The position numbers were made by a program, and so were the translations under genes. Below are positions 48,778-60,430 of a stretch of DNA of 64,000 nt, one piece after another (positions within the stretch are counted from its first letter, which is position 1; every line of letters begins with the position of its first letter). Origin of the DNA: Sapria himalayana (lineage: Eukaryota; Streptophyta; Magnoliopsida; Malpighiales; Rafflesiaceae); NCBI GenBank assembly GCA_029783825.1, contig JAREIK010001716.1, positions 488,102 through 552,101 of the forward strand, given 5' to 3'. The notes beneath the pieces are model-generated. The model saw nothing but the letters and a program-made list of their open reading frames with translations, searched no databases and was not told where the DNA came from.

Positions 48778-49956
48778 TGTTGGGTCTACCAGATTTTGGG
48801 CAGACCAAAATAATATTTTTTTGTAGGGTTTTATTTTTTGTTTGTTTGGTTTATGTATTTGGTTTTGTTTTAATTTTTTAAATGAGAGTAGTTGTCCTCA
48901 TTTAAAGTGCATGTTTCAAAAATTAAAACATTCATTTTTCTCACTTATAAAACCAAGAGGAGAAGCACAATACACACTGCGTAGAAAAATCATGCATAGT
49001 TACTATTTAGTAATAAAAATGGAATGGAATTCCCAATTTAAGTGTGCATGAATAGTGTGTGAACAATGTGTGTGAATAATGCACTAATGTGAAAATGGGA
49101 ATCCTTCCCATTTTTGCATGAATAGTGTGTGTGTGTGTGTGTGTGAAAATGGGAATTCTTCCCATTTTTGTGAATTCAATGTTTGTGTGTGTCTGTGTGT
49201 GGATAAAATAAGAATAAGTCTCATTTGTTTATTTAATTGTTTCTTCTCTGAATCTCTGAGTCTATGTATTATTTATAGGCATAGTTACTCTTTTATTCTT
49301 CTATTTATTAGTTTTGTTGTATTCATATGAAGTTTGTGTCAAGTTTTTGTGTTCGTGTGATATTCATGCATAATTCATGTAATGGTTGAGAAAAGATTAT
49401 TCATGTAGTTGTATGTTATGATCGTGTTATATTCCTATAATGCTCATGCCGAGTTAGCATTGTATTCGTGTTGTGCTTGTGCTATGACAGTGATGCACAA
49501 AATTCTTTAAAAACTCTAGTTCCAAAATTGAAATATAATTCCAAGGATATTTTTAATTATATTTACATTTCATTCGACTTGTATTATTTCGATGCTTAGA
49601 TATTTTATAATTATATTTTAATTGTGTAAATATTCTATTAGTTTTAGAGATGAAATATTTACTTTGATTGTGTAAAAATTAAGGTGATTTAATTTTGTAT
49701 ACATTCAGGAAGAATCATATAAGCATAAATATATATATTTTAGATAGTTTGAAATATAGATATTTACGTAGGCTTGATAGAAATTTTTAAAAGCCCGAAA
49801 TGTATTTTTCGTTGTCCATTTTGAGTAAAATTATTAATTGAAATTTAAACGATTTTAAAAGAACTCAAAAATACCAAAATATCCAAATTATTGGACCTAG
49901 AATTTACTTCAAGACTATTCTTAATTTTTTGGGTTGTATCTCAGTCGACCCCAACA
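48778..49956 (+). repeat. 5' LTR of the reduced element
   Basis: Begins TGTTGGGTCTACC and ends CCCCAACA. It contains TTTTTTAAATGAGAG, a duplicated GGGAATCCTTCCCATTTTTG-type palindromic word around a TG run (49,097-49,172) and a TTTATAGGCATAGTTACTC block. All recur in the same order in 51,295-52,739. Confidence 0.88.
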
Positions 49957-49958
49957 AG

Positions 49959-49970
49959 TGGTATCAGAGG
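49959..49970 (+). other. Primer-binding site for tRNA-Met
   Basis: TGGTATCAGAGG, matching the first 11 bases of the usual tRNA-Met primer complement, right after the 5' LTR. Confidence 0.9.
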
Positions 49971-51294
49971 TAAGGTTGTTTTTAATATTTTTGTATATTT
50001 AATTTTGAGAAGTTGAATTATTTCTTTGGGATATATGAAGAAAATAATTCATTTGGTAAGATTAGATTGAAACATGTCAACTATTCAACTTGAAAAATAA
50101 AAATGATTGAACTTTTAATATCATGGATCTGATTGAATTGACTTCCAATGATTAAAATTTGGAAGGTATGGTTAAAGCCTAGTGGAAGAAATTATATTTC
50201 AAGGTCTTATCCATAATGATACAATGGAAAATTGAATGAGTTGCAGATTCGGCTACCACCTTACATGTTATACAAAATCAAGACTAATTTGTGATATTTT
50301 TGTCAGTGAACTATTGATTTGTCAAATTGAATGATGAAAGAACATCAAGAATATTGAGCATTCATGATATTTTTCTAGGAACAAATGTGAGATACTGATA
50401 TTTCTGAAAAATATCTGATATATCTTGGAGGTTCTAATGAATCTGCTTTCTATATGGGTGCTATAAAGTACAAGTCATATGAGGAAGTTCTAAGAAAGCC
50501 AATGAAACTTATCTAAAGGATAACAGATTATAGCAAGTGGTAGAAAGGTATATTCTCTCTATATTACCCAAGCTAGGACTAACTTGGATCAGACAAATAT
50601 TTGGTAGGAAATTACAAGCAATGACTATGAGTGGCATAGGCCTAAGTATATTTGTATGGATAATACACTTTCCACATGAAAGGTATCTACATTCAATATT
50701 CAAATGTCACCTAGTGAAGGTGGAGCAATCCATTTAACTAGAGAAAGTTGAACTATTGTGATACTTACTTTGAGGAGATCGATGATGGTCAATCTAGATT
50801 TCTAAGGTGCTTGTTCCATGACAAGCAAGAAACTCAAAGGAATTACCAATGATATGACTTTTACTTCAATCATTCCCAAGGATAAGACTCATCAAGTGGA
50901 ACTTTATGAGTTAAAAGTAAAAGATAATATTTTTACTTTAGCTACATCTGGGCATCAGACTGATCAAAAAGAAGCTTATAGGTTAGAAATAAAAGATAAT
51001 GCTTTCACTTCAGTCACTCCTTGAAATCACATTAATCAAGCAAGATCATCTAAGCTAAAAGTAAAAGCTAACACATTTATTATAGCTGCTCTCACATATC
51101 TATTTTATGAAAGAATGTTGTTGGCTTGAATTGAAAGGTGGATCATGGACTCTGAGTTACTATAAGTTTCAAAAAACTTTTTCTCATATAAGGAACAATT
51201 AATTTTGTAGTCTCTGAAACTTTTTGTGACTTGCATCCACTAAACCCAAACTATGAACATGTCTCAAATGACCCAAATAGGATTATAGTGAGAT
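49971..51294 (+). pseudogene. Gag-like remnant with 24-residue tandem repeats
   Basis: Translations with many stops give a possible gag body at 50,430-50,740 (an AFYMGAIKYKSYEEVLRKP stretch near 50,449-50,505). From about 50,839 to 51,090 there are roughly four units of 72 bp, starting near 50,839, 50,911, 50,983 and 51,055. In the open frame at 50,818-51,024 these read as ELKVKDNIFTLATSG and RLEIKDNAFTSVTP, i.e. 24-residue units. I do not recognise a family for this region and no catalytic domain is present. A polypurine tract before the 3' LTR is not clear. Confidence 0.45.
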
Positions 51295-52739
51295 TTTTGG
51301 ATCTTCCCAATTTTGGCCAAACCAAGATATTATTTTTGTTGTGTAGTTTTGTTTTTGGTTTGTTTGGTTTATGTATTTGTTTTTGTTTTAATTTTTTAAA
51401 TAAGTGTGGGTGTGCTCTCATTTAAAGTGCATATTCCAAAAAATTAAAACATTTTTTTCTCACTTATGAAAACTAATGAAACGCATACAAAACAAGCAAA
51501 ACTCACGCTGTAATGAAAAATAAAAGAGAAGGGGCATAGCAAGTACATCATGGAAAAGTCACATACTTTTTGAGAATCAAAATGGAAAAAAATTTTTATT
51601 TTTGAGAGCATGTGAACATTGAATAGTTCACATGAAAGATGCATGTAATTAGTGAGCATGTGTGAAGACGGGAATCCTTCCCATTTTTGCGTGAACACTA
51701 TGCATGTGTGAAAATGGGAATCCTTCCCTTTTTCATGAATTTAGTGTGTGTGTGTGTGTGGACAAAATGGGAAGAAGTCATGTTTTCTTGTTTTATTACA
51801 TCTCCTTTGAATCTCTAAGTTTATGTAATTTTTAGAGGTGTAGTTACTCTCTTATCTTTCTATTATAAGGATTGCTAGATTCGTATAGAGTTTATTTCAC
51901 ATTCTAGTGAGATTCGTGTGATGTTCATGCATAATTTGTGTGATGTTTGGAAGAAGATTGTTCATGCACTTGTAAGTTATACTCGTATTTGTGTTCATAG
52001 TGTGCTCATACTAAGATCATGTTGTATTCATATTGTGCCTATATTGAGATTGTGTTGTACTTTATTAATGCTCATGGTGTGATAGTAGTGCTTGAAATTC
52101 TTCAAGAACTCCAGATCTAGAATTGAAATATAATTCTAAAGGAATTTTCAAGTATATTTACATTTTGTTTGATTTGTTTTATTTGGACATTGAGATATTT
52201 ATAATAATATTTTAATTTTGTAAATATTGTATTAATTTTGAGGATAGAATATTAACTATGATTGTGTGAAAATTGTGATGATTTATTTTTTTACATATTT
52301 ATGCAGTCATATAAACATAAATATATATATATATTTCAGATAATTTGAAATATAGATATTTATGCATGTTTGATAAAAAATTTTAAAAGTACAAAATATG
52401 TTTGTACTATGCATTTTGGGGACAAAATATTAACTGTGATTGTATAAAAATTGTGGTGATTTATTTTTTATACATTTAGGTAGAATCATATAAGTGTGTG
52501 TGTGTGTGTGTGTGTGTATATATTTCAAATATTTTGAAATATACATATTTACATATGTTTGAAAAAAAAATTTAAAAGCATGAAATTTGTTTTTGTGATG
52601 TATTTTGGGTAAATCTTTTAACAAAGAATTAAAAGTTTTTAAAAAGACTCAAAAATAACAAAATAACCAAATTGTTGGACTAAGAATTAGCTTTGATTCT
52701 ATTTTTAATTTTTAGATTGTATCTCGGTCATCCCCAAGA
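51295..52739 (+). repeat. 3' LTR of the reduced element
   Basis: Collinear with the 5' LTR but about 265 bp longer. Part of the extra length is a second copy of a ~170-bp segment: 52,420-52,600 repeats 52,240-52,410 (AACTGTGATTGT...GGTGATTTATTTTTTATACA, ATTTGAAATATA, AAAGCATGAAAT), now with a TG run at 52,495-52,517. The end reads CCCCAAGA where the 5' LTR has CCCCAACA. Confidence 0.85.
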
Positions 52740-52744
52740 CATGG

Positions 52745-53080
52745 ATATGTTAAATTTTCATCATGAAAGATTAGCAATATATTATACAGAGAACGTAATT
52801 ATTGTTGAAACACTTCCATGGTCATGTTAAGGGTATTATATTACAATATTGTTTTTTTTTTATTTTTTATTTTTGGAGTCCTTTTGCACATATATTTTAA
52901 AATATTAATCGAGCAGAAAGCAGCGAAAAAACAATATTGTAATCTTTCGGATTTTTTTGGAAAGAATTTTATTTTAAAATATTAATTGAGCAGAAAATAA
53001 TAAAAAAAAAGCATGAAAACAAATATAGAAATATTTTACAATACATTGTAATTTATGTTGATATTTATTTATTTTTGTAA
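52745..53080. other. AT-rich spacer between two LTR elements
   Basis: Contains an imperfect duplication: ATTAATCGAGCAGAAAGCAG near 52,904 and ATTAATTGAGCAGAAAATAA near 52,981. No gene. Confidence 0.4.
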
Positions 53081-56000
53081 TGTTAAAAGAAATATTTAAG
53101 TGGGTAGGTGAATTTCACCTTTCCCACATTAGAAATTCCTTTGGGATTTTTATTTTTTCTTTTATAAAAGGAAGATTGATACTTATTAATAATTTATCAC
53201 AATCTTAAGTATTTTTAGCTTGTCTTTCAATTATTATTGATTGGTTTATATTATATTTTTGTGATTTTATTTTTTATTTTAAATTATTATTATGAATTCT
53301 ATTTTTATAATAGTAATATCAAAAGTGAGGGATAAGATATTAAATTTTGTGATTAATACATATTTAAAAATGTTTTGTCAAACAGATGGTAAGAGCTTCA
53401 AGACCTATGATTTTTAAGAGAGTATAGCGACCCCTTAACTTGTCTAAAAATATTTTTAGTGTATTAGCACAAATAGATTTTTTTTTGTGTATTATTCATT
53501 ATAAAAGTGAAATAAATGATAATAAAATTTAATATAGAAAAATTTAATGAGTAATTTTTTATTATGTAACATGAAGATCAAGACAATTTTAAGAAAATAT
53601 AATTATTTAGATGCACTTTAAAAAAAGCCCAACAAGATTACTAAAGATTATTAGAATAAGATGGATGGTAATATAATTATTAATTTATATTTGTCACTAG
53701 CTAATAAAGTATTATCTAGTATAGTGAAAAAGAATATGGCACAAAAAAATTGGGATGTTCTCATAAGACTGTATGAGTCAAAGTCACTTCATAAAAAAAT
53801 TTTCATAAAAAAATGTTCTACACTTTTTAAATGATGAAATTCATAATAATAATTGACCATATCAATAAATTAGATATTCTATTTTCAAAACTTATTATAA
53901 TAGAGTAGAATAAGTTGAACATGCTGACATTCTATTTCAAAGTTATATTTGATTGATATAATAAACATATCATCAATCTGATGAATACTATTCTTGTATA
54001 CTATCTAGTCTTCAATAATATTGTAGTTGTAATATTCAAAGAAGAAATCAGACACAAAAATAAGGAGGGCAGATAGACAAGTTCATAACAAGTAGAAGCT
54101 TTGTTGGAAAATTTAGGGAGATCAACAAAATATGTCTCAAGTGGGAGTCAGAATCATTGTAGATCAAAATCAAGAAGTAAGAAAAATATTGAGTACTATA
54201 ACTATGACAATAATGAATACCTTACAAAAGATTGTTGATATAAAAAAAGAGTAGGGATACTAAGTTATCAAATACTTAAGGGAATATAATAAATATCAAG
54301 GATGATGACAATATTCTATACAACACGACAAAAATAATGGTTGAAAGTATAAAAAAAAATTTTGATTAGCAAAGGAAACGAGTCAATGTAGGTTTAAAGA
54401 TGCTCTCAAATAGAAAATGACTTCTATGGCTCCAATTAGTAAATCTATTTTTTGTGAGAATTTTGTTATGAATAAGTAGCATATATTAGCGATCATAATA
54501 TCGATTTTCAGACAAAAGTGCATTTTAGACTTGATTTATTTTGATAAGTGATAATTATAGAAAATATGTATGAAGAGCAAAGTACTTTATGGCTTTCATT
54601 GATGATTATTCCAAGAGAGGTTGAGTATATACAATCAAGAAGAAGTTGGAAGCATTTGTAGTTTTGAAAGATTTCAAAGAATGAGTGAAACTTAAATCTA
54701 GTAAATCAATTAAATGTTTGATGACATATAAAAAACAAAGCATACATATAGTCAGTTTCTTTTTCTTTTTAATCATGAATGTATCAAATGATAGTTCAAG
54801 ATCACCTATATGTCACAACAAAATGAAGTGGTGGAATGGATAAATAGAACTCTTATAGAATGGGTGAGAGTTAAGTTGAGGAATATAATTCTACTCAAAT
54901 TATTTTAGGAAGAAGCAACTAATACTACTTATTATTTGATAAATTGATCACCAATAACTACAGTTAATTTAAAGATACCAATGAAAATTAGGGCTAGCAA
55001 TTCAGTAGATTACTTCACAATATATTTCATTAGATATTCAGCATATGTAATTTATAATACTCAAAAAAGAACAAAGTTGGATATAAAATCTAGAAAATAT
55101 ATATTCTTAGGATATGTTGAAGGAGTAAAGGGTATTACATATGTGATCTCATTACTCATATAGTTATTATTAGTAGTTATATATTCTTTGTATAAAATAA
55201 TAATATACCAAACAGAGTTTCAAAATGATAATTATACAAATGAATTATAACCTAACACAAGAAGTTCCAAATTATATGGATGAAGCAACAGCGCATGAGG
55301 TACAAGAACAAGTTGTCTCTAAGACTCAAAATTAGTAAGCTAACTCATGAACAAAGAGAGTTAGCTTGGTAGTTAAAGTATGTTATGGAGATCAATACTA
55401 CATATTATCTTTTAATAGATGATGAATAGCCATTTTAATTTTATGAAGTTACAAATAGCTTATATATATATCTTTATGTATGAAGAGAATAAAACTCTAC
55501 ACAAGAATAAAGATGTGAAAGCTGGTATTATTACCACATAGAAAAAAAATTCATTGATAATAAATGAGTATACAAGATCAAAAAAAAATATCAATGAACA
55601 AATAGACATATATCATACAATATTGGTGATAAAAAAGATACAGAAAGAAGACATTGAGTTGAATACGATTTTTTTCTTAGCAGTTGATCTAATAACAATC
55701 AAAGTAGATATGATTTTATGTGTAATGTTCACTTTATATTTGGCATAGTTAGTTATCAAAACTATATTTCTTCAAGGAGAACTAGATGAAAAAATTTATA
55801 TGATTTTAAGTTTTTTGCTAAAACAAGGAAGCAAAACTTGTTTTGCACGTTGAACAAATCTTTATAATATCACAAATAGGCAATGATGTGTTTGAATAAA
55901 ATAATTGATTCTTTCATCATTAGTTTTAGGTATAATACACTTGGTTCTGACTATTATATGTATTATAAACTATTTGATGATGAAAACTACTTTATCATTT

Positions 56001-57075
56001 TGTTAATGTACATAAATAACATGTTGGTAGTAGACCTCAACAAATATCAAATCAAAGAATTAAATGTACAAATAGATAATTAGTTTTATATGAATGACTT
56101 GGGACTAGCAAATATGATTCTATGAATTCAAGTTTATCAAGATAAAAATAACATAAAGATTTGGTTCTCGCAAGAGATTATTTTAATAAAACTTAATGAT
56201 GTCTCAACATGTAGGGTAGCAAGCTACTTTTTACCTAATTTTTTGTTAAATGAGTCTTCCAATATGTATATTAGCAATGATAAAATTCAATGTTCACTAT
56301 GATTTGTACAAGACCAACATTACAAAAATAGTGCGAGTGATTAGTCAATTTATGGCAAATCCTAGTAGAGAACTTTGAGATTATGTGAAGAGAGTTCTTA
56401 GTTAACCTCAAATGATGTATTATATTATAGAGGCTCAAACCTTATTAGAGGTTATGTTGATTTAGACTTTGTGGGAGAACTTGAAAATAGCATGTAAGTA
56501 TATTACCGACTAAGTGTTTACTATTGCTAGATGAATTGTAAGTTGTGTTTCAAAGCTATAATCTATCATTTTACTTTTATGACAAAAATATAGTATGTTG
56601 TAGTCAATTAAGCTAATAAATAGATAATCTGATTATTGATATTATTGGAAGAGCTTTGACACAAATAATAAAAACTATTTATTTTTTGTAGTTAGTTACT
56701 CTACACTTAGTAGAGAATCCAATATACCACTTGAAATCAAAGTATACTAAAGTATATTATCACTTTATATGTGAAAATATAGAAAAAGATAGCATGAATA
56801 TGCAAATGATTAACACTAATAAGAATGTAGCATATGTCATGACCAAGTTGATCAACACTAACAAGTTTATGTCAAGAAATATTTAAGTTGATATGTGAAC
56901 TTGACATTGTCTATATTAGAAATCTCTTTGGTATTTTTGATTTTTTCTATAAAAAAATATAATTTTTTTTCATTTATAATCCATTCAAATCCTAAGAGTC
57001 TTTAGATTGTATTTTATTTATTGTCTAGTTTATTTTAAAGTATTGTAATTGAATTTTATATTTCAATTTATTGTT
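53081..57075 (+). mobile_element. Second Ty1/copia element (Tork-like), heavily decayed
   Basis: Short LTR-like ends: 53,081-53,310 (TGTTAAAAGAAATATTTAAG, CCACATTAGAAATTCCTTTG, TTTTTCTTTTATAAAAGG) and 56,870-57,075 (TGTCAAGAAATATTTAAGTT, TATATTAGAAATCTCTTTGG, TTTTTTCTATAAAAAAATA). A weak primer-site-like TAATATCAAAAG follows the first. All pol domains lie between in copia order. Decay is much greater than in the 34,419 element; even the YVDD motif is changed. Confidence 0.78.
53330..56890 (+). pseudogene. Copia gag-pol relic
   Basis: Read through many stops: gag words INLYLSLANKVLSS with LYESKSLHKK near 53,670-53,800; a knuckle-like YNYDNNEYLTKDC near 54,197-54,240; integrase words MAFIDDYSKR near 54,590, QQNEVVEWINRTLIEWV near 54,817-54,870, and YIFLGYVEGVKGI near 55,100-55,135. 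RT follows: VIKTIFLQGELDEKIYM near 55,753-55,803 and MYINNMLVVDLNKYQIKELN at 56,006-56,065. Here the active-site YVDD is YINN, losing both catalytic Asp. The Tork-type NDLGLANMIL word is near 56,094. RNase H: RGYVDLDFVGEL near 56,448 and a YHFICENIEKDSMNM stretch near 56,758-56,805. Clearly inactive. Confidence 0.8.
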
Positions 57076-58859
57076 GTCCATTTGGTTTTATAAAAAATTT
57101 CAATTTCCACTTTTTTTGCTCGATGGAATATATTGTCAAGAAGTATTCTGGCATGAAAAATGATGAAAATATTGTTGAAATCAGACAAGTCAGATTCAAT
57201 TCACAAGACCATGTGAATAGAATTAGTAATTATGAACGGTTGCTTTTGTAGAATCTAGTTATCTTCACCTTACATACCAAGATAAAAAACTATGGAATCC
57301 AGCTTCATCGCTTTGGAATTTAAAATTATAATTAGAAATCAGACACCAAAACAACAACCAATTCAAACACTGCAAACTAAATCATATGTTTAATAAAGAA
57401 AAATAAAATAAAAATAAAAAAATGTTTATTTATAGCAAGCAATTTGTAACACCTTTTGAAAACCATTCTAGACTGCACAATAGCAATTTAAATTTGATTA
57501 TTTAGTTCAAGAAACTTATTAAATTTTTAATAAGTTGCCAAGAAAGTAAAAAAAAAAAAAAAAAATACTTACAAACCAACTCATATGCTCCTAAATGACT
57601 AATACATAAGTAAATTTTAAGATTAATACTAGTAAATTATCAACTCTCATCTAGTGAACGAGATGATTTGATAATCTCGTTGAAAACACACAAATGAGCT
57701 ATCAAGTAGATAATTTTAGCTCTAATAGGAATTATTCATTTGGTTTGTGTCAATATTTTATTGGATTGTGCATGTAAAGGAATTGTGCAATCAAATAGCA
57801 AGTCAAATGAATGAAAAAAGGAGAATTAGAAGGAAAACTGATCCAATCCAATTTAACTCTTCTCAATAGCTTGAAATGCTTTTGTTTTCTTCAAAATATC
57901 AAATAATTTTAGAAAATCTAATACTTGTATTAATTCCATAAAAATAATTACCCATTGTACTAGATGTATCATGTTTTGGTGACTACTAGCATTCCTCACA
58001 TTAATTTATTCCAACATTTTGATTGAGAGAGCCAAAAACTAGTACATCTTTAATGTATCATTCCTGTCAAACTTTTTTCATACGCGCACTTGATGAGAAA
58101 GACAAGTCACTCAGCTTATTCATCTCTCACGAACCAAGATCCTTTCGTACTGGTCACATGTGCTGATCCAACAAATCTCTAAACATTTCAGAGCTTGTTT
58201 GCTCATGCAAAACATTTATGATTAAAATGGGCCAGATTTTCTTTGGCTCTCGTTGGCTCTAAACGGTTCTGTCGTCTATTTATGGTAAGTGTTACCAGGA
58301 GGTAAATTTTATGCTCTCCTGAATCATTAGATTAAAATTCAACAAGTTTGTCATAGGTAACAGAATTAATATTAGTAAAGGAAGATATTTTGTGGGCAGG
58401 TTCTATGAATGATGACATGACTCGCCAAGTTGATGAAAACTGCTTAACAGCTAACATGTTAAATGAATAACAATTATCAATAGTATAAAAATGCAAGATA
58501 CAAACTCTTGTATGTTTTAGGGTGAATAAAAGTAACAAAATAATTATAAGGTTATGATCTGAAGATGAATTTCATTTAATGCGTTGTAGCAAGAGAACCA
58601 GATGTGAGATTTAGTTAACATCTGCAAATAAATAATCCCAGAGTAATATAAATGAATGCTGATATTGATTCCAGGGAGGAACAAATGTGTTGGGGTTTAA
58701 ATTCAACCATGTAAACATTGTTCCATCTGAATAAAATATTTATGTAAATATTAATAACTTATACACAAACACATATCAACCACCTGTGATGAAGATGGGG
58801 AGAACACGAAATAATTACAATAAAAAGTAATTTAATAAGAGTCCAAACTAAATGGGTAC
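57076..58859. other. Unassigned region, low repeat content
   Basis: This is the longest stretch in the second half without a recognised element. 58,060-58,300 is richer in G+C than its surroundings. 58,376-58,469 holds an uninterrupted plus-strand frame (KEDILWAGSMNDDMTRQVDE and on, to a TAA) preceded by AG dinucleotides. It could be a terminal exon, but I recognise no family and cannot find partner exons. A 20-A run lies near 57,546-57,566. Confidence 0.3.
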
Positions 58860-59090
58860 AATGATTCATGGTGAGATATTATTTTATAAAACAAAAATAT
58901 ATGTGAGCACTATATAATACAATTGGAGCACTTGATTCACAAAATAAAAACAAATTAAAAAATAACAGACTAAAAACATTTAATAATAATTAAAAAATTC
59001 TTACAAAATTAAAATATAATTATATATTAAGGATATCTAATGAGAAAACATGAAATTAATCTTCTAATGAAATGTAATCTCATTAGGCCA
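58860..59090 (+). repeat. Dispersed repeat R, copy 4
   Basis: GATATTATTTTATAAAACAA, ATACAATTGGAGCACTTGAT, AAATATAATTATATATTAAG and a GAGAAAACATGAAATTA word follow the other copies closely. It directly adjoins the foldback arm at 59,091. Confidence 0.75.
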
Positions 59091-59995
59091 ATTTGGTAGA
59101 ATTATATTTTGGTGGACTTCCTATAAAATAATTGAAAAAAATTAACTCATTTTTTAATATTTAAAAAAAGTACACCATACTCTTAACTAATTAAATTTTG
59201 GTCTGCTCAAATATATTAATTTAAAATACACTTAATGAATTATTTGTCTCCCATCTCACCTCTCCACTCGCCCCCAACCCCTCTACCGTGTAACTTGCCC
59301 CTCTCCCATATAACTTGCTCATTGCACCTCGCCCCTCTCCCATGTAACTTGCTCATTGCCCCTTGCCCCTTGTCCCTCTCCCATGTAACTTGCTCATTGC
59401 CCTTTGCCCCTTGTCCCTCTCCCATGTAACTTGCTCATTGCCCCTTACCCTTTGCCCCTTTACCATATAACTTGCCCCTCTCTCATGTAACTTGCCCATT
59501 GCCCCTTGCCCCTCTACCATATAACTTGCCCCTTTCTCATGTAACTTGCCCATTGCCCCTTGCCCCTCTCCCATGTAGCTTGCCCCTCTCTCATGTAACT
59601 TGCTCATTGCCCCTTGCCCCTCTCCGATGTGACTCGCTCATTGCCCCTTGCTCCCTCTCCCATGTGACTCGCCCATCGCCCCTTGCTCCCTCTCCCTTAT
59701 AACTTGTCCCTCTTTCCTATCCCCTTGCCCCAAGCCTCTCGCCCCACCCATCGTGCATAACTCTATCGAGCTCCTTGGTGGGGCTCCTGACCTCCATAAA
59801 GGACCTTGCTAAAGCTCGATGAAGTTACTGGCGAAGGGTGGGGCAGGGGGTGGAACGAGGAGCGAGGGGTGAGTTATAGGGGTGAGTTACAAGGGACATA
59901 GGTGAGGGGAGAGTTAAGAAATGAGAAGGAAGACTAAGAATTCATTAAGGGTATTTTTGGATTAATATATTTGATCTTCTTAAGATAAAAGGTGG
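59091..59995. mobile_element. Foldback element with C-rich minisatellite and GAGCTC core (locus 7)
   Basis: The left arm (59,091-59,240) starts TAGAATTATATTTTGGTGGA and includes CTTAACTAATTAAATTTTGG and CAAATATATTAATTTAAAAT. The right arm (about 59,925-59,995), in complement, includes CAAATATATTAATCCAAAAA and ACCCTTAATGAATT. Between are a C-rich minisatellite (59,240-59,740), a short GAGCTC core (59,765-59,825) and a G-rich tract (59,830-59,905). The right arm is truncated relative to the left. No TSD was found. Confidence 0.72.
59240..59740. repeat. C-rich minisatellite (CCCATGTAACTTGC type)
   Basis: About a dozen units of CCCATGTAACTTGC followed by CCCTCTC or CTCATTGCCCCTTGCCCCTC, with unit lengths of roughly 30-60 bases. 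The same vocabulary is seen in short form at 34,135-34,250 and, on the other strand, at 59,860-59,900. Pro/Leu-rich open frames on both strands are artefacts. Confidence 0.9.
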
Positions 59996-60430
59996 TCATT
60001 CACATATTTACTCCTTTTGACAATATATAAATTGCACTTTATTGATCATTTTGAGTATATACTGATATTCTCTAACTTCTAGTTATCTTAAAGAGATGAA
60101 ATAATGTGGTACTAAATATATTTATATTTTCATCCTTATGAGTATTATACTCATAATAATTAATATATATCTTCCTACAAATCTTACATATAAAAAATCT
60201 TATATGAGATAATGACTTGTAAGGCTATCATCACCATACATGTGATACCTCATCCCCCATGGGGTCCAATTCATTCTATCACACATTAAAATATGCAATA
60301 AAATAAAATTGTCTCAAATGTAACTTACATTTTTTTCTCTTATTTTATTTGCTCAGCAGAATAAAAACACATAATATATTATTCAAGCCACAACCGACTT
60401 TACTTCACACTTGTAATCCCGCATGTTGGT
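59996..60430. other. AT-rich DNA, nothing recognised
   Basis: May be the distal (U5/R) part of the gypsy LTR that starts at 61,913 on the minus strand, but no LTR end could be placed. Confidence 0.3.

Larger units (their letters stand above)
48778..52739 (+). mobile_element. LTR retrotransposon, internally reduced, with CATGG target duplication
   Basis: Long direct LTRs (48,778-49,956 and 51,295-52,739) enclose only 1.34 kb. A tRNA-Met primer site lies 3 bases inside the 5' LTR. The pentamer CATGG flanks both sides (48,773-48,777 and 52,740-52,744), as expected of LTR integrase. The interior has no protease, integrase or RT, only gag-like debris and a 72-bp tandem repeat, so it is a deletion derivative or a non-autonomous (LARD-like) element. 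LTR differences are numerous, so it is not recent. A third LTR of this family lies inverted at 44,710-47,338. Confidence 0.88.

Noticed and set aside
59235..59702. Pro/Leu-rich and Gly/Lys-rich frames
   Set aside because: Read from the C-rich minisatellite on the two strands.
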